A stretch of DNA of 64,000 nt from JAAFJM01 sp964529175 (GTDB taxonomy: Bacteria > Bacteroidota > Bacteroidia > UKL13-3), in contig CAZGVO010000002.1 of NCBI GenBank assembly GCA_964529175.1, positions 62,001 through 126,000 of the forward strand. Direction: 5' to 3'. Position 1 is the first letter of the stretch, and every line of letters begins with the position of its first letter. The notes beneath the pieces are model-generated. The model searched no databases. It had not been told where the DNA came from and saw only the letters and a list, made by a program, of their open reading frames with translations. Below, one piece after another: positions 41,721 through 50,420 of the stretch. The position numbers and the translations under genes were made by a program.

Positions 41721-41750
41721 TTTGAGCTGTAAAAAAGGTTTTTATATTTG
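41721..41750 (+). promoter_or_regulatory. Predicted promoter of the DUF1801 gene
   Basis: TTTG (41721-41724), 18 bases, then TATATTTG (41743-41750), an exact Bacteroidota sigma-A match. The ATG is 53 bases downstream. Confidence 0.65.
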
Positions 41751-41802
41751 TTTGTAAAAATTTAAAATAGCGCCTTTATTCATTCATACTCATACTTTAA
41801 TT

Positions 41803-42450
41803 ATGGCAAAAACTACTTCCAATCTAGTTGATTTATACATTGATGAATTCCCTGACAATGTGCAACAGCAATTACAAAAGTTGCGTAAAATTATTTTGGA
41901 AACAGTTCCAAATGCCGAAGAAATTATAAGTTATAAAATGCCTGCTTACAAGGTGTACGAGTGTTTGGTGTATTTTGCAGGGTATAAAAACCATGTGGGT
42001 TTTTATCCTACAGGTTCTGGAATTACTGCTTTTGAACACGAGTTGGGTAATTATAAATACTCGAAAGGGGCGGTTCAGTTTGAAATTGATAAAGAGTTAC
42101 CTCGCGATTTGATAGTGAGAATGGTGGAATACAGATTGGCTTCGGCTATTGCAAAGCACGAAAGTAAAAAAGTTTTGAAAACGTGTAAAAATGGGCATCA
42201 GTTTTATAAAAGTAGCGACTGTAAAAGTTGCCCCGTTTGCGAAGCAGAAAATAAACCTAAAGATGGTTTTATGGCTAGTATTTCGGCACCAGCCCGCAGA
42301 GCTTTAATAAGTAAGAATATAAACACACTAACCGATTTAGCTCAACATACAGAAAAAGAAATATTAAATTTACACGGAATTGGCCCAACTGCTATTCCCA
42401 AATTAAAAGCAGCACTTAAGCATGCAGGATTGAGTTTTATGAAAAAGTAA
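41803..42450 (+). CDS. DUF1801 protein with zinc-ribbon and helix-hairpin-helix tail
   Basis: 215 residues in three parts. About 1-115 is DUF1801 (YdhG-like; LVDLYIDEFPDNVQQQLQKLRKII, ISYKMPAYKV, YKNHVGFYP). About 122-145 is a four-cysteine zinc-ribbon-like segment (TCKNGHQFYKSSDCKSCPVC). The C-terminal 55 residues resemble an RNA-polymerase-alpha-type helix-hairpin-helix (ALISKNINTLTDLAQ, LNLHGIGPTAIPKLKAAL). The tail suggests DNA or protein contact. No enzymatic function is assigned to DUF1801. Confidence 0.8.
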   Translation: MAKTTSNLVDLYIDEFPDNVQQQLQKLRKIILETVPNAEEIISYKMPAYKVYECLVYFAGYKNHVGFYPTGSGITAFEHELGNYKYSKGAVQFEIDKELPRDLIVRMVEYRLASAIAKHESKKVLKTCKNGHQFYKSSDCKSCPVCEAENKPKDGFMASISAPARRALISKNINTLTDLAQHTEKEILNLHGIGPTAIPKLKAALKHAGLSFMKK

Positions 42451-42517
42451 TACTAATAGGCTTGAATTAAAATGATAATTTTAGTTTTAAAAATAGCATA
42501 TTCGCCTCTCTAAACTC

Positions 42518-43306
42518 ATGTTTCATCATAAAGATTTTTTAAACAAACAGGTTGCTATTTATAATCAAAGAGGGTTTATTGAGTTAGATCCTATTTGCAT
42601 ACCACATTTATTTACTAAAAAACAAGATATAGAAATTGCAGGATTATTTGCTGCAGTTTTTGCTTGGGGTCAGCGCAATACCATCATTAATAAATGTACT
42701 GATTTATTAGTAAGAATGGACAATGCTCCACATCAATTTGTGGTTAATCATAAAGATAAAGATTTGAAGAAATTGCTTGGCTTTAAGCATAGAACTTTTA
42801 ACGATACTGATTTGCTTTATTTTGTTTCGTTTTTAAAACATTGGTACAGCAATAACAAAAGTTTAGAAACAGCATTTTCAAACCATTTAAAAACAAAAGA
42901 TAAAACTATTGAAAATGCTTTGAATGGTTTTAGAGATTCATTTTTTGCACTGCCCGATGTACCTCAACGAACCATGAAACATATTGCTTCGCCACAGCAA
43001 AATTCAGCTTGTAAAAGGTTGTGTATGTATTTAAGGTGGATGGTAAGAAACGATAACAATGGCGTGGACTTTGGTATTTGGCAACAAATAAAACCAAGTC
43101 AATTAATGATGCCTCTTGATTTGCACGTGCAGCGTACTGCTCAAAAATTGGGATTGCTTAGCCGCACACAAAGTGATTGGAAAGCGGTAGAAGAATTGAC
43201 TGAAAACTTGAGAAAATTTGATAAAAACGATCCTGTAAAATACGATTACGCACTTTTTGGATTGAGCATTATGCCTGATTTTTTAGAAACAGCTGTTGAG
43301 AAATGA
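42518..43306 (+). CDS. TIGR02757/DUF2400-family protein
   Basis: 262 residues matching the uncharacterised TIGR02757 family: YNQRGFIELDPICIPHLF, DIEIAGLFAAVFAWGQRNTIINKC, ASPQQNSACKRLCMYLRWMVRNDNNGVDFGIW, PLDLHVQRTAQKLGL and the YDYALFGLSI end. The helical fold around the CKRL ... MVR block is reminiscent of HhH-type DNA glycosylases, but the family has no proven activity. The stop codon lies inside the first unit of a 21-bp tandem repeat. Confidence 0.85.
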   Translation: MFHHKDFLNKQVAIYNQRGFIELDPICIPHLFTKKQDIEIAGLFAAVFAWGQRNTIINKCTDLLVRMDNAPHQFVVNHKDKDLKKLLGFKHRTFNDTDLLYFVSFLKHWYSNNKSLETAFSNHLKTKDKTIENALNGFRDSFFALPDVPQRTMKHIASPQQNSACKRLCMYLRWMVRNDNNGVDFGIWQQIKPSQLMMPLDLHVQRTAQKLGLLSRTQSDWKAVEELTENLRKFDKNDPVKYDYALFGLSIMPDFLETAVEK

Positions 43307-43361
43307 GAGTTGAGAGCTGTGAAATGAGAATTGAGAGTTGCGAATTGGGAGTTGAGCGGAA
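43300..43361 (+). repeat. Three imperfect 21-bp tandem repeats
   Basis: GAAATGAGAGTTGAGAGCTG-T, GAAATGAGAATTGAGAGTTG-C and a diverged third unit follow each other from 43300. The first includes the stop codon of the TIGR02757 gene. Units differ by a few substitutions. It may come from replication slippage at a dispersed repeat. Confidence 0.7.
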
Positions 43362-43414
43362 TTTATTCCTATCAACTAACAAACATCAACTAAATCACAC
43401 AAGGCGTGAATCAA

Positions 43415-45688
43415 CTAATTTATAAAAGCTACTTTACCTACTACCGATTTTGAACCATCTTTATTGGCAGCAAAAATTAAGTAAACGCCAGTTGCAACTC
43501 TGGAGCCCGAAAAGTTTCTTCCATTCCAAGTGGCAAAGCCTCCATTCGAGGTTGTTTCAGCCACTAAATTTCCTGCTATATCAGTTATTTTTACATTTAC
43601 ATTTTCTGTCAATCCTTTAATAGAAATATCGCCTGTAAAATTTGGACGAACAGGATTTGGAAATACTTCTACAGTTTGAAAATTGGTGCTTGCTTCAGTG
43701 GCATCACTCATAAAACTGTTTATTCCTTTTAATGTTCCAAAAAATACTTCACCAGTATTGTTATCAATTCCTACACTTAATACATTATTGTCTAGCAATG
43801 GACTATTTTTAGTTGTAAAATTATGGATTACAGTATATCCATCGCTTGATACAAGCCAAGCGCCATTATTGGTTCCAATCCATTTACGGTTAGCTCCATC
43901 TACAGTAATGCAATTAATATTTTCGCCACCTAAAAAGTTAGAAAAAACCAAACCTGTTTTTATCACAATTTGGCGTGAGTCAAAAGTCGCATCTCCTGCA
44001 CCAAAAATAAGTTCAGGGCTGCTAAATATGCTTAAACCTTCGCTTGTTCCAACCCACATTTCACCTCTTTTGTCTTTGGTAATACAATTAACTTGGTTGC
44101 TGGCCAATGCGCCATTTCCAATATCCTTAGTTAATACTTTTACTGCATCATTATTAGGATTGGATATGTCGCCACCATCGTTATAAACCAATAAGCCTCC
44201 ATTGCGCGAATGAGCAATCCATTTTTGGTTTTCATCATCAATGGTTAAAGCCGAAAGGTAATTGCTTCCACTAAAAGCATTGCCAACCGAAAAACATTGT
44301 AAAACGCCATCATTTCTTAGTACACAAACTGGTTGCCCGCTTGAATGGTTGGTGAACCAAAGGTTTTTATCGTTATCAAAAGCCAAACCAGCTACTCTGC
44401 AACTACCCGCAAATGCCTCTTGCAAAATACTGTTGTTTTTATTGTAAACGGCTTCTACACGGCCAGTCATATCCATTTTAATCAAACCTGAACCATATGA
44501 AGCTGCAAATAATTTATCATTCACATCATCGTAAGTTATGGTTAAAATATCTCTAATTGAATCAGGGGTAATGCCTCCTTGGCTAGTATTACTCCATAAA
44601 TTACTGTTTAAAATATACAATCCATTGTGACTAAAACTTTCGTTAAAGTAAGGTGCGTAGCCGCTTGCAGCATACAGTTTGCCATTAATAAATTTAAAAT
44701 CAGTAGCAATTTTATTATAGGGTCCGTTAGGAAAAATAAAATCAGAACCATTAAACTCTCCACCAGGAAATAATTGAATTCCCGCAAAATTGTCAACACA
44801 AGCAAATCGATTATTTGGTAGTTGTATGGCCGAGTTTTTAAGCGATTTTCCTGTTTTGGTTATGGCATTATTTGAAGCAATTTCGCATACATTTAAATTA
44901 GTGGTGACTATTAATTTGTTATTGCTAATAATCAAATCAAGTGTATTGTTTAAGTCAGAGTCGTTAATGGGCGTCCAAGTATTATTGCTAAAAGTATTTA
45001 AAACACTATCAACTTCTGCATAAAGCATTCCGTTGTAAGCTTCTATTTTATTGCTTTTGGTTGATGATTTAACCAAACTCCAAAAGTTAAAATCGCTTAA
45101 GTTGCCACTGTTTAATTTGGCTCTGTAAATACCATTGAAGGTTGATGCATAAATAAAATTATCTAAAATGGCTACATCTAAAATTTCTATATTACTGCCA
45201 TTAACGCCAATGTTTTGGTAAGAATCAACAATTTGTTTTTTGTTTACATCAATTACCACAATACCAAAACTGCAAGCCAAATAAGCTTTTCCGTTATAAA
45301 AAGTAACATCGTTAATTGATTTTATGCCAATTACATTACGCTGAAAAATTTGCGGCATGTTTGTAATTGACTCATTTTGAAGCAAATCTATATTGCCATT
45401 TTCGTAAACAATAAACAATAGATTATTATTTGGATTGCTGCGCAATAACTTTACTTCTACATCTGAAAGACCGTTAACTTTTGAAACACGTTCTAATTCT
45501 TTTTCTGCTTCATTATACGAAAAAACAGAACTGGCCGAGCCTACATAAATTGTGCGGCCAATACTTGCTATTGTTTTATTTTGCCAATAAGGCAAATGAA
45601 CACGCCAAGTTCCTAGTCCACCCGCGGGTTGAGCTAAAATAAAAATGGGTAAAAATAAGTATAGCGTGGTGCAAATTTTTTTAATCAT
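43415..45688 (-). CDS. porZ: Type IX secretion system protein PorZ
   Basis: 757 residues with a signal peptide (MIKKICTTLYLFLPIFILAQ). The PorZ N-terminus follows: GTWRVHLPY, then IYVGSASSVFSYNEAEKELERVSKVNGLSDVEVKLL, YENGNIDLL and AYLACSFGIVVIDV. The middle consists of two-component-type propeller repeats (for example LWFTNHSSGQP, MWVGTSEGLSIF, KWIGTNNGAWLV). The last 75 residues are a sorting-domain-like module (VEVFPNPVRPNF, GVYLIFAANKDGSKSVVGKV). PorZ is a surface component of the T9SS attachment complex that delivers anionic lipopolysaccharide for cargo modification. It is not adjacent to the other Por genes. Confidence 0.88.
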   Translation of the reverse strand: MIKKICTTLYLFLPIFILAQPAGGLGTWRVHLPYWQNKTIASIGRTIYVGSASSVFSYNEAEKELERVSKVNGLSDVEVKLLRSNPNNNLLFIVYENGNIDLLQNESITNMPQIFQRNVIGIKSINDVTFYNGKAYLACSFGIVVIDVNKKQIVDSYQNIGVNGSNIEILDVAILDNFIYASTFNGIYRAKLNSGNLSDFNFWSLVKSSTKSNKIEAYNGMLYAEVDSVLNTFSNNTWTPINDSDLNNTLDLIISNNKLIVTTNLNVCEIASNNAITKTGKSLKNSAIQLPNNRFACVDNFAGIQLFPGGEFNGSDFIFPNGPYNKIATDFKFINGKLYAASGYAPYFNESFSHNGLYILNSNLWSNTSQGGITPDSIRDILTITYDDVNDKLFAASYGSGLIKMDMTGRVEAVYNKNNSILQEAFAGSCRVAGLAFDNDKNLWFTNHSSGQPVCVLRNDGVLQCFSVGNAFSGSNYLSALTIDDENQKWIAHSRNGGLLVYNDGGDISNPNNDAVKVLTKDIGNGALASNQVNCITKDKRGEMWVGTSEGLSIFSSPELIFGAGDATFDSRQIVIKTGLVFSNFLGGENINCITVDGANRKWIGTNNGAWLVSSDGYTVIHNFTTKNSPLLDNNVLSVGIDNNTGEVFFGTLKGINSFMSDATEASTNFQTVEVFPNPVRPNFTGDISIKGLTENVNVKITDIAGNLVAETTSNGGFATWNGRNFSGSRVATGVYLIFAANKDGSKSVVGKVAFIN

Positions 45689-45802
45689 TATAAGGCAAAT
45701 TAATAAAAACTATTTCTCAAACGTTTTATTTGTATAATTATTTTACAATTATATGAATTCAAATGGTAAGCCTCAATTATTTGTTTATTTTGCGCAAGTT
45801 TT

Positions 45803-48151
45803 ATGTGGAGCAAAATAGCTGATTTTATTTTAAGATATCGATGGCAAAGTCTTTTAGCCATTGCAATTACTACCGTATTTTTTGGATACTATGCTGGTAA
45901 AGTTCAACTTACTTACGATTTTGCTAAGATAATTCCGGCCGATGACCCCGATTATATTGATTACATAAAGTTTAAAAATACTTTTGGCGAAGATGGAAAT
46001 GTTTTGGTAATAGGTGTTCAATCAGACAAAATTTTTGAATACAATTTTTTTAACGATTGGAGTAATTTAACCAAACAAATAGAAGGAATTGATGGCATTG
46101 AAAAAGTAGTATCATTAAGTAATATTCAAACCATTTACCGAAACGACAGCTTACAAACGCTTAGTTTACAACCATTACTTAAAAGCAAAATAGAAAATCA
46201 AAGTCAGCTTGATAGTTTTAAAAATCAAGTAGCCGATTTAAAATTTTATAACGGATTTTTATACAACCCCGAAAGTAATGTTACACTTTTAGCTATTACT
46301 TTAAAAAAGGAAAAGTTAGACAGTAAAGAACGTATTCCATTGGTTAACAGTATAGAACAAGCTGCTAATGAATTTGGTAAAAAATATGGATGCGAAATGC
46401 ATTACTCTGGCTTGCCTTACGTGCGCACCGTTATGAGTAGCAAAGTAGCTGATGAAATTAAGATTTTTATTTACTTATCTATTTTAGTAACAGCCATTTT
46501 TATTTTTGTATTCTTTAGGTTTATTAGTGCTGTTATTCTTTCTTTAGTAGTTGTTATAGTTGGTGTAATTTGTACGGTTGGTACTATAGCTTTGTTTGGC
46601 TATAAAATTAGTCTACTTACGGGTATTATTCCGCCTTTAATGGTAATAGTTGGGGTGCAAAATTGTATATATTTACTCAATGTGTACCATCAAGAGTTTT
46701 TAAAACACAATGATAAAATAAAGGCCATAAAAGAGTTAATTGCCAAAAATGGTTTAGCTTTATTTTTAACCAATATTACTACTGCTATCGGTTTTTGTGT
46801 TTTTAGTTTTTCTGGAAGTGCCGTTTTAGACCAATTTTCGGTAGTTTCAGGTATCAATATCATGCTAATTTATGTAATCAGTTTGGTGTTTATACCAATA
46901 GTTTACAGTTATTTACCACCTCCAAAAATTAAACATACCAAACATTTAGAAGCAAAGCGTTTAAATAAAGTATTAGAGTTTTGTAATTACTTGGTTTATA
47001 ACAAACGTAAAGCCATTTATATTTCGACCATTTTATTAGTGTTGGCTAGTGTTGGCGGTGCTTTAATGGTTGATGGAACCGGTTATGTGGTAGATGATAT
47101 GCCCGAAGAAAATAAGGTTTACAAAGATTTGAAGTTTTTTGAAAAGAATCTGAAAGGGATTTTACCGTACGAAATAGCCATTGATACCAAACGCCCAAAT
47201 GGCATTAAGGATTATGCTACCCTTCAAAAAATAAACAGATTAGAAAAAGAATTGGCTAAAATTCCTGAGTTTAGCAAAGCTACTTCGGTAGTCGATTTTT
47301 TGAAATTTGCTAACCAAGGTATGAATAATGGCGATGTGCGTTATTACCAATTGCCTGATGTTTTGGCCATTAGCGAAATAGTGAATTATTTACCCAAACA
47401 ACAAGCAGGTAAACCTAATTTGTTAAAATCGATGGTGGATAGCACTTTTCAAACGGCTAGGGTTAGTATTCAAATGGCCGATGTAGGTTCAACTGATATT
47501 AAACGCATCCATCAAATGGTGCAACAAAAAGTAGATTCTATTTTTGATAAAGACAAATACTCGGTAAAACTTACTGGAACCAGTGCCATATTTTTAAAAG
47601 GAAACGATTACTTAATCAATAACTTGTTAAGTTCTGTATTTTGGGCATTATTGCTTAATTCGTTTATGATGATATTTTTATTTGCTTCATGGCGCATGAT
47701 GCTGATTTCGTTATTGCCAAACATCATTCCTTTAATAGTTACTTTAGGCATAATGGGTTTTTTTCATATCAGGTTAAAACCATCTACCATTATTATTTTT
47801 AGCATTGCTTACGGAATTGTGGTTGATTTTACCATACATTATTTGGCTAAGTATAGGCATAGTCTTAAAAAACATAATTGGGATATGAGCATTGCCATTC
47901 CTGAAAGTTTAACTGAAGCTGGTCCGAGTATTATTTATACGGCTGTGGCACTTTTTGGTGGTTTTATCATATTTGCAGCAAGTTCATTTGGAGGAACCAT
48001 AGCCTTAGGTGTATTAACCTCATTATCACTTATTTTTGGTATGCTGATGAACCTGTTATTATTACCTTCTTTATTGCTTTCGTTAGAAAAATCAATCAAT
48101 AACAAAAAAGAGTTTGATACCACTTTTGTGGAGGTAGAACCAGAGGATTAG
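45803..48151 (+). CDS. RND/MMPL-family exporter
   Basis: 782 residues. A short N-terminal helix (WQSLLAIAITTVFFGYYAG) is followed by a periplasmic loop starting KVQLTYDFAKIIPADDPDYIDY, then two blocks of five or six membrane helices separated by a second loop (about 410-600). Motif-like segments LILNVYHQEF, TTAIGFCVFSFSG and AYGIVVDFTIHYLAKYRH are typical of the patched/MMPL-type exporters. Such proteins move lipids or hydrophobic molecules (for example hopanoids or carotenoid-like lipids). It is not next to adaptor or outer membrane factor genes, as usual for the MMPL group. Confidence 0.87.
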   Translation: MWSKIADFILRYRWQSLLAIAITTVFFGYYAGKVQLTYDFAKIIPADDPDYIDYIKFKNTFGEDGNVLVIGVQSDKIFEYNFFNDWSNLTKQIEGIDGIEKVVSLSNIQTIYRNDSLQTLSLQPLLKSKIENQSQLDSFKNQVADLKFYNGFLYNPESNVTLLAITLKKEKLDSKERIPLVNSIEQAANEFGKKYGCEMHYSGLPYVRTVMSSKVADEIKIFIYLSILVTAIFIFVFFRFISAVILSLVVVIVGVICTVGTIALFGYKISLLTGIIPPLMVIVGVQNCIYLLNVYHQEFLKHNDKIKAIKELIAKNGLALFLTNITTAIGFCVFSFSGSAVLDQFSVVSGINIMLIYVISLVFIPIVYSYLPPPKIKHTKHLEAKRLNKVLEFCNYLVYNKRKAIYISTILLVLASVGGALMVDGTGYVVDDMPEENKVYKDLKFFEKNLKGILPYEIAIDTKRPNGIKDYATLQKINRLEKELAKIPEFSKATSVVDFLKFANQGMNNGDVRYYQLPDVLAISEIVNYLPKQQAGKPNLLKSMVDSTFQTARVSIQMADVGSTDIKRIHQMVQQKVDSIFDKDKYSVKLTGTSAIFLKGNDYLINNLLSSVFWALLLNSFMMIFLFASWRMMLISLLPNIIPLIVTLGIMGFFHIRLKPSTIIIFSIAYGIVVDFTIHYLAKYRHSLKKHNWDMSIAIPESLTEAGPSIIYTAVALFGGFIIFAASSFGGTIALGVLTSLSLIFGMLMNLLLLPSLLLSLEKSINNKKEFDTTFVEVEPED

Positions 48152-48188
48152 TTGATAGGTTTTTAGGCTTTGTTTAAATTTTTTGTAA

Positions 48189-48797
48189 ATGAAAAAATAC
48201 TATCTATTAATTGCATTATTCTTTTTAGGGTTAATAATTTCTGGGATTCGTCCACACGATTATTTCACCTGGATTCTTGAAGTTTTCCCTGCAATAATTG
48301 GCTTTGTTGTGCTTGTATTTACCTACCGTAAATTTAAATTCACCTACTTTACCTACTCCTTTATTTTAGTACATTGTTATATTCTTTTTGTTGGTGGACA
48401 TTATACTTATGCCGAAGTTCCTTTATTCAATTGGATAAAAATGGTTTTTGACCAAAGCAGAAATAATTATGATAAAGTTGGACATTTTGCCCAAGGTTTT
48501 GTTCCTGCACTCATTATTAGAGAAATGTTTGTAAGGAAAAAAATTATTGAAGTAAAAAGTTGGCAACCATTTATAATAGTTTGTATTTGTGTTTCAATAA
48601 GTGTTTTTTATGAGTTTTTAGAATGGTTTGTAGCCATATTTTCAGGAGAATCTGGAGATGCATTTTTAGGAACTCAAGGTTATGTTTGGGATACTCAATC
48701 GGATATGCTTTATGCTGCCATTGGAGCAATATGTTCAATATTATTTTTGGCTAAAGTGCAAGACAAACAAATACTTTTAGGGAATAAAAACTGCTAA
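48189..48797 (+). CDS. DUF2238 (YjdF-family) membrane protein
   Basis: 202 residues with about six membrane helices. The family motifs VGGHYTYAEVPLFNW, RNNYDKVGHFAQGFVPALIIREMFVR, EFLEWFVAIFSGESGDAFLGTQGYVWDTQSDMLYAAIGA are all present. DUF2238 proteins are widespread and uncharacterised. It is read in the same direction as, and 37 bases after, the RND exporter gene, so the two may be co-transcribed. Confidence 0.85.
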   Translation: MKKYYLLIALFFLGLIISGIRPHDYFTWILEVFPAIIGFVVLVFTYRKFKFTYFTYSFILVHCYILFVGGHYTYAEVPLFNWIKMVFDQSRNNYDKVGHFAQGFVPALIIREMFVRKKIIEVKSWQPFIIVCICVSISVFYEFLEWFVAIFSGESGDAFLGTQGYVWDTQSDMLYAAIGAICSILFLAKVQDKQILLGNKNC

Positions 48798-48913
48798 GTC
48801 GTAGTAAATAATATATCAATTAAAAAACTATTCATTTTATCTTGTAAATGTTATTGCGATAAATATTTTTGTTATTGAAATGCACTAATTTATAGGAAAA
48901 TTACAATCCGATT

Positions 48914-48980
48914 TGTCAAGGTTGGAGATTGTTTGTTATGAATGTCCTAAGTTATAGGCGATTTTAGGTCAACACCAACC
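48914..48980. repeat. Cassette-like inverted repeat site S1
   Basis: GGTTGG (48920-48925) pairs with CCAACC (48975-48980), enclosing a CCTAA / TTAGG hairpin (48946-48950, 48964-48968). The left flank TTGTCAAGGTTGG and right ACACCAACC match the hairpin after qatD (11145-11172) almost exactly, while the interior differs. The ATG of the next gene follows immediately. Confidence 0.5.
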
Positions 48981-49220
48981 ATGAAAAGAATTAGAATAAC
49001 AAAAGATAATATCAAAAATTTTTCAAAATTTGATACATTATTTAATGATGGGAAAATTAAGTTCGACTCAATTGGACGACTACGGTATTTACATGGTGCA
49101 CCTGTTGGAGATTTAATTCATATAGGTATAGACAAAGAAGGACAACCAATTTTCCAAGAAATTGCAGAAGAATGGTTTGACCCAGAAAGTCAAAAAGCGA
49201 AAGATTTTATTTGGCCTTAA
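48981..49220 (+). CDS. Small hypothetical protein, orphan gene
   Basis: 79 residues, soluble, basic N-terminus (MKRIRITKDNIKNF) and a tryptophan-containing acidic C-terminus (EEWFDPESQKAKDFIWP). No family or motif is recognised. It lies between two inverted-repeat sites (48914-48980 and 49252-49283) in a 980-base region that separates core genes, which fits a small gene cassette. Its start directly abuts the upstream repeat. Confidence 0.6.
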   Translation: MKRIRITKDNIKNFSKFDTLFNDGKIKFDSIGRLRYLHGAPVGDLIHIGIDKEGQPIFQEIAEEWFDPESQKAKDFIWP

Positions 49221-49251
49221 TTCAATAATTGCTTTAAATTTATCTAATAAA

Positions 49252-49283
49252 ACGAACCTTTGATGTGAGCAATGCTAGTTCGT
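49252..49283. repeat. Cassette-like inverted repeat site S2
   Basis: ACGAAC (49252-49257) pairs perfectly with GTTCGT (49278-49283) around a 20-base loop. It has the same stem-and-loop size as the inverted repeat before the caspase-NACHT gene. It lies between the two orphan genes. Confidence 0.4.
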
Positions 49284-49319
49284 GTAGCGCAACTGATTAA
49301 GCTATAAATAATTATAAAG

Positions 49320-49601
49320 ATGACTGTAGAAGAAATAAAAGAATTAGCGAAAAATGATAAAAAACTTGATAATGTTGCGTTGGATAAAAAAATAACCGAG
49401 TTGAAATCTTTCAATTGTGGCATTTTAGAATGCGTAGTTTATGTTAAAGTTAATCAAAATTGTTCATTGTTAGTTGCAAAAGAAATAGTTATAAATTCAT
49501 CGGCTTGGATTGAAAAAAAAGATGAGTTCATTAAACATCAGCAAGAAATGATGGAAGAGTTTCTCTTAACAGCAAAAGATGATATTAAAAAAATAAAGTA
49601 G
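49320..49601 (+). CDS. Small hypothetical protein, orphan gene
   Basis: 93 residues, mostly helical and Lys-rich, with a two-cysteine-containing centre (SFNCGILECVVYVKVNQNCSLLVAKEIV) and a charged C-terminus. A remote resemblance to ribosome-associated L7/L12-like folds was considered but is not convincing. It is flanked by site S2 and by a terminator-like repeat at 49655-49695. The function is unknown. Confidence 0.6.
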   Translation: MTVEEIKELAKNDKKLDNVALDKKITELKSFNCGILECVVYVKVNQNCSLLVAKEIVINSSAWIEKKDEFIKHQQEMMEEFLLTAKDDIKKIK

Positions 49602-49654
49602 ACTTTTTATCCAGACAGAACTGAAACAAGTATTATTTTCAACAACAAGAATAA

Positions 49655-49695
49655 AAACAACCTGCTAACGACTTTATTCAAACGGTGGGTTTTTG
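49655..49695 (+). terminator. Terminator-like hairpin / cassette site S3
   Basis: AAAAAC (AA) CC at about 49655-49662 pairs with GGGTTTTT at 49687-49694; inside lies CTAACG ... CGGTGG. The T-rich end fits a terminator. The CTAACG / CGGTGGG arrangement also resembles the 3-prime repeat of small gene cassettes in Bacteroidota. Confidence 0.4.
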
Positions 49696-49778
49696 TATTG
49701 AAAAGAAGTTTTTTAAAATTAAAGTATTATATTTTTAAATAACTTTCAATTTCCCGAGTTTATTTCAGTGTTGAAAAA

Positions 49779-50347
49779 CTATTTTACTTCACCATAGCTT
49801 TTTCCTAATATCTCAAAAATTTCTGGGTCTTTTTTCGATATGTTTAAAATTATTTCATCATCTAGTAAGTAATATTCCTTTGGGTCATCTGTTTGTTGAG
49901 TATAGGTTTGGTTATTGTATTGATATTCAAATACTGATAGATTCATTCTGGTTCCTTTCCCTCTTCTTTCGTCATGCCTTTTTATTTTTGCTAAAACTTG
50001 AACACCATGTTTTTTTAGTTGCCAAGCATCGTAATTGGGTTTTAAAATAAATAAGGTTAACCAAGTTAAAAACACGAATAAAGTAAATCTTACTAAGTAG
50101 TCAACAACCTCAATTTTTCTATCATTAGTTTTAAATTTAGAAATATTTATACAGCCTATAAAAAGAGAAAGAAAAATGAAAAATGCAATGGAGGTTATTG
50201 TTCCAATTGGTCCATATCTATGAGCGTATTTTATAAAAATGCAACCTGCTATTACTAATAAAAATGTAGTAATTAGATTATAAGCTAGTTGTTGTTTTTT
50301 TTATTGGTATTTCTTTTCAATTTATCAAAGCTATAAAATTGTTTCAA
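49779..50347 (-). pseudogene. DUF3592-like membrane protein with a homopolymer frameshift
   Basis: From 49779 up to 50300 the minus-strand frame is open, but no ATG is available: GTG at 50075 would be a truncated start, and the frame is closed by TAA at 50301-50303 right after eight A. If one more A is added to this run (plus-strand T run 50295-50302), the frame continues to TTG 50347 and encodes a coherent 189-residue protein: MKQFYSFDKLKRNTNKKKQQ, two membrane helices (TTFLLVIAGCIF, SIAFFIFLSLFIGC), a third (LFVFLTWLTLFIL) and a DUF3592-like extracytoplasmic part (GVQVLAKIKRHDERRG ... VFEYQYNNQTYTQQTDDPKEYYLLDDEI). It is either a sequencing error, a recent frameshift or phase variation. Confidence 0.6.
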
Positions 50348-50420
50348 AGTTGCGATATTTTTTCGCTTTCATGCTAATATTTGCTAGGTTTTAATACATT
50401 TGCAACGCAAAAAATATTAT

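Noticed and set aside
49320..49601. Ribosomal L7/L12-like protein
   Set aside because: Only a loose resemblance in helix pattern; key motifs are missing, so it stays hypothetical.
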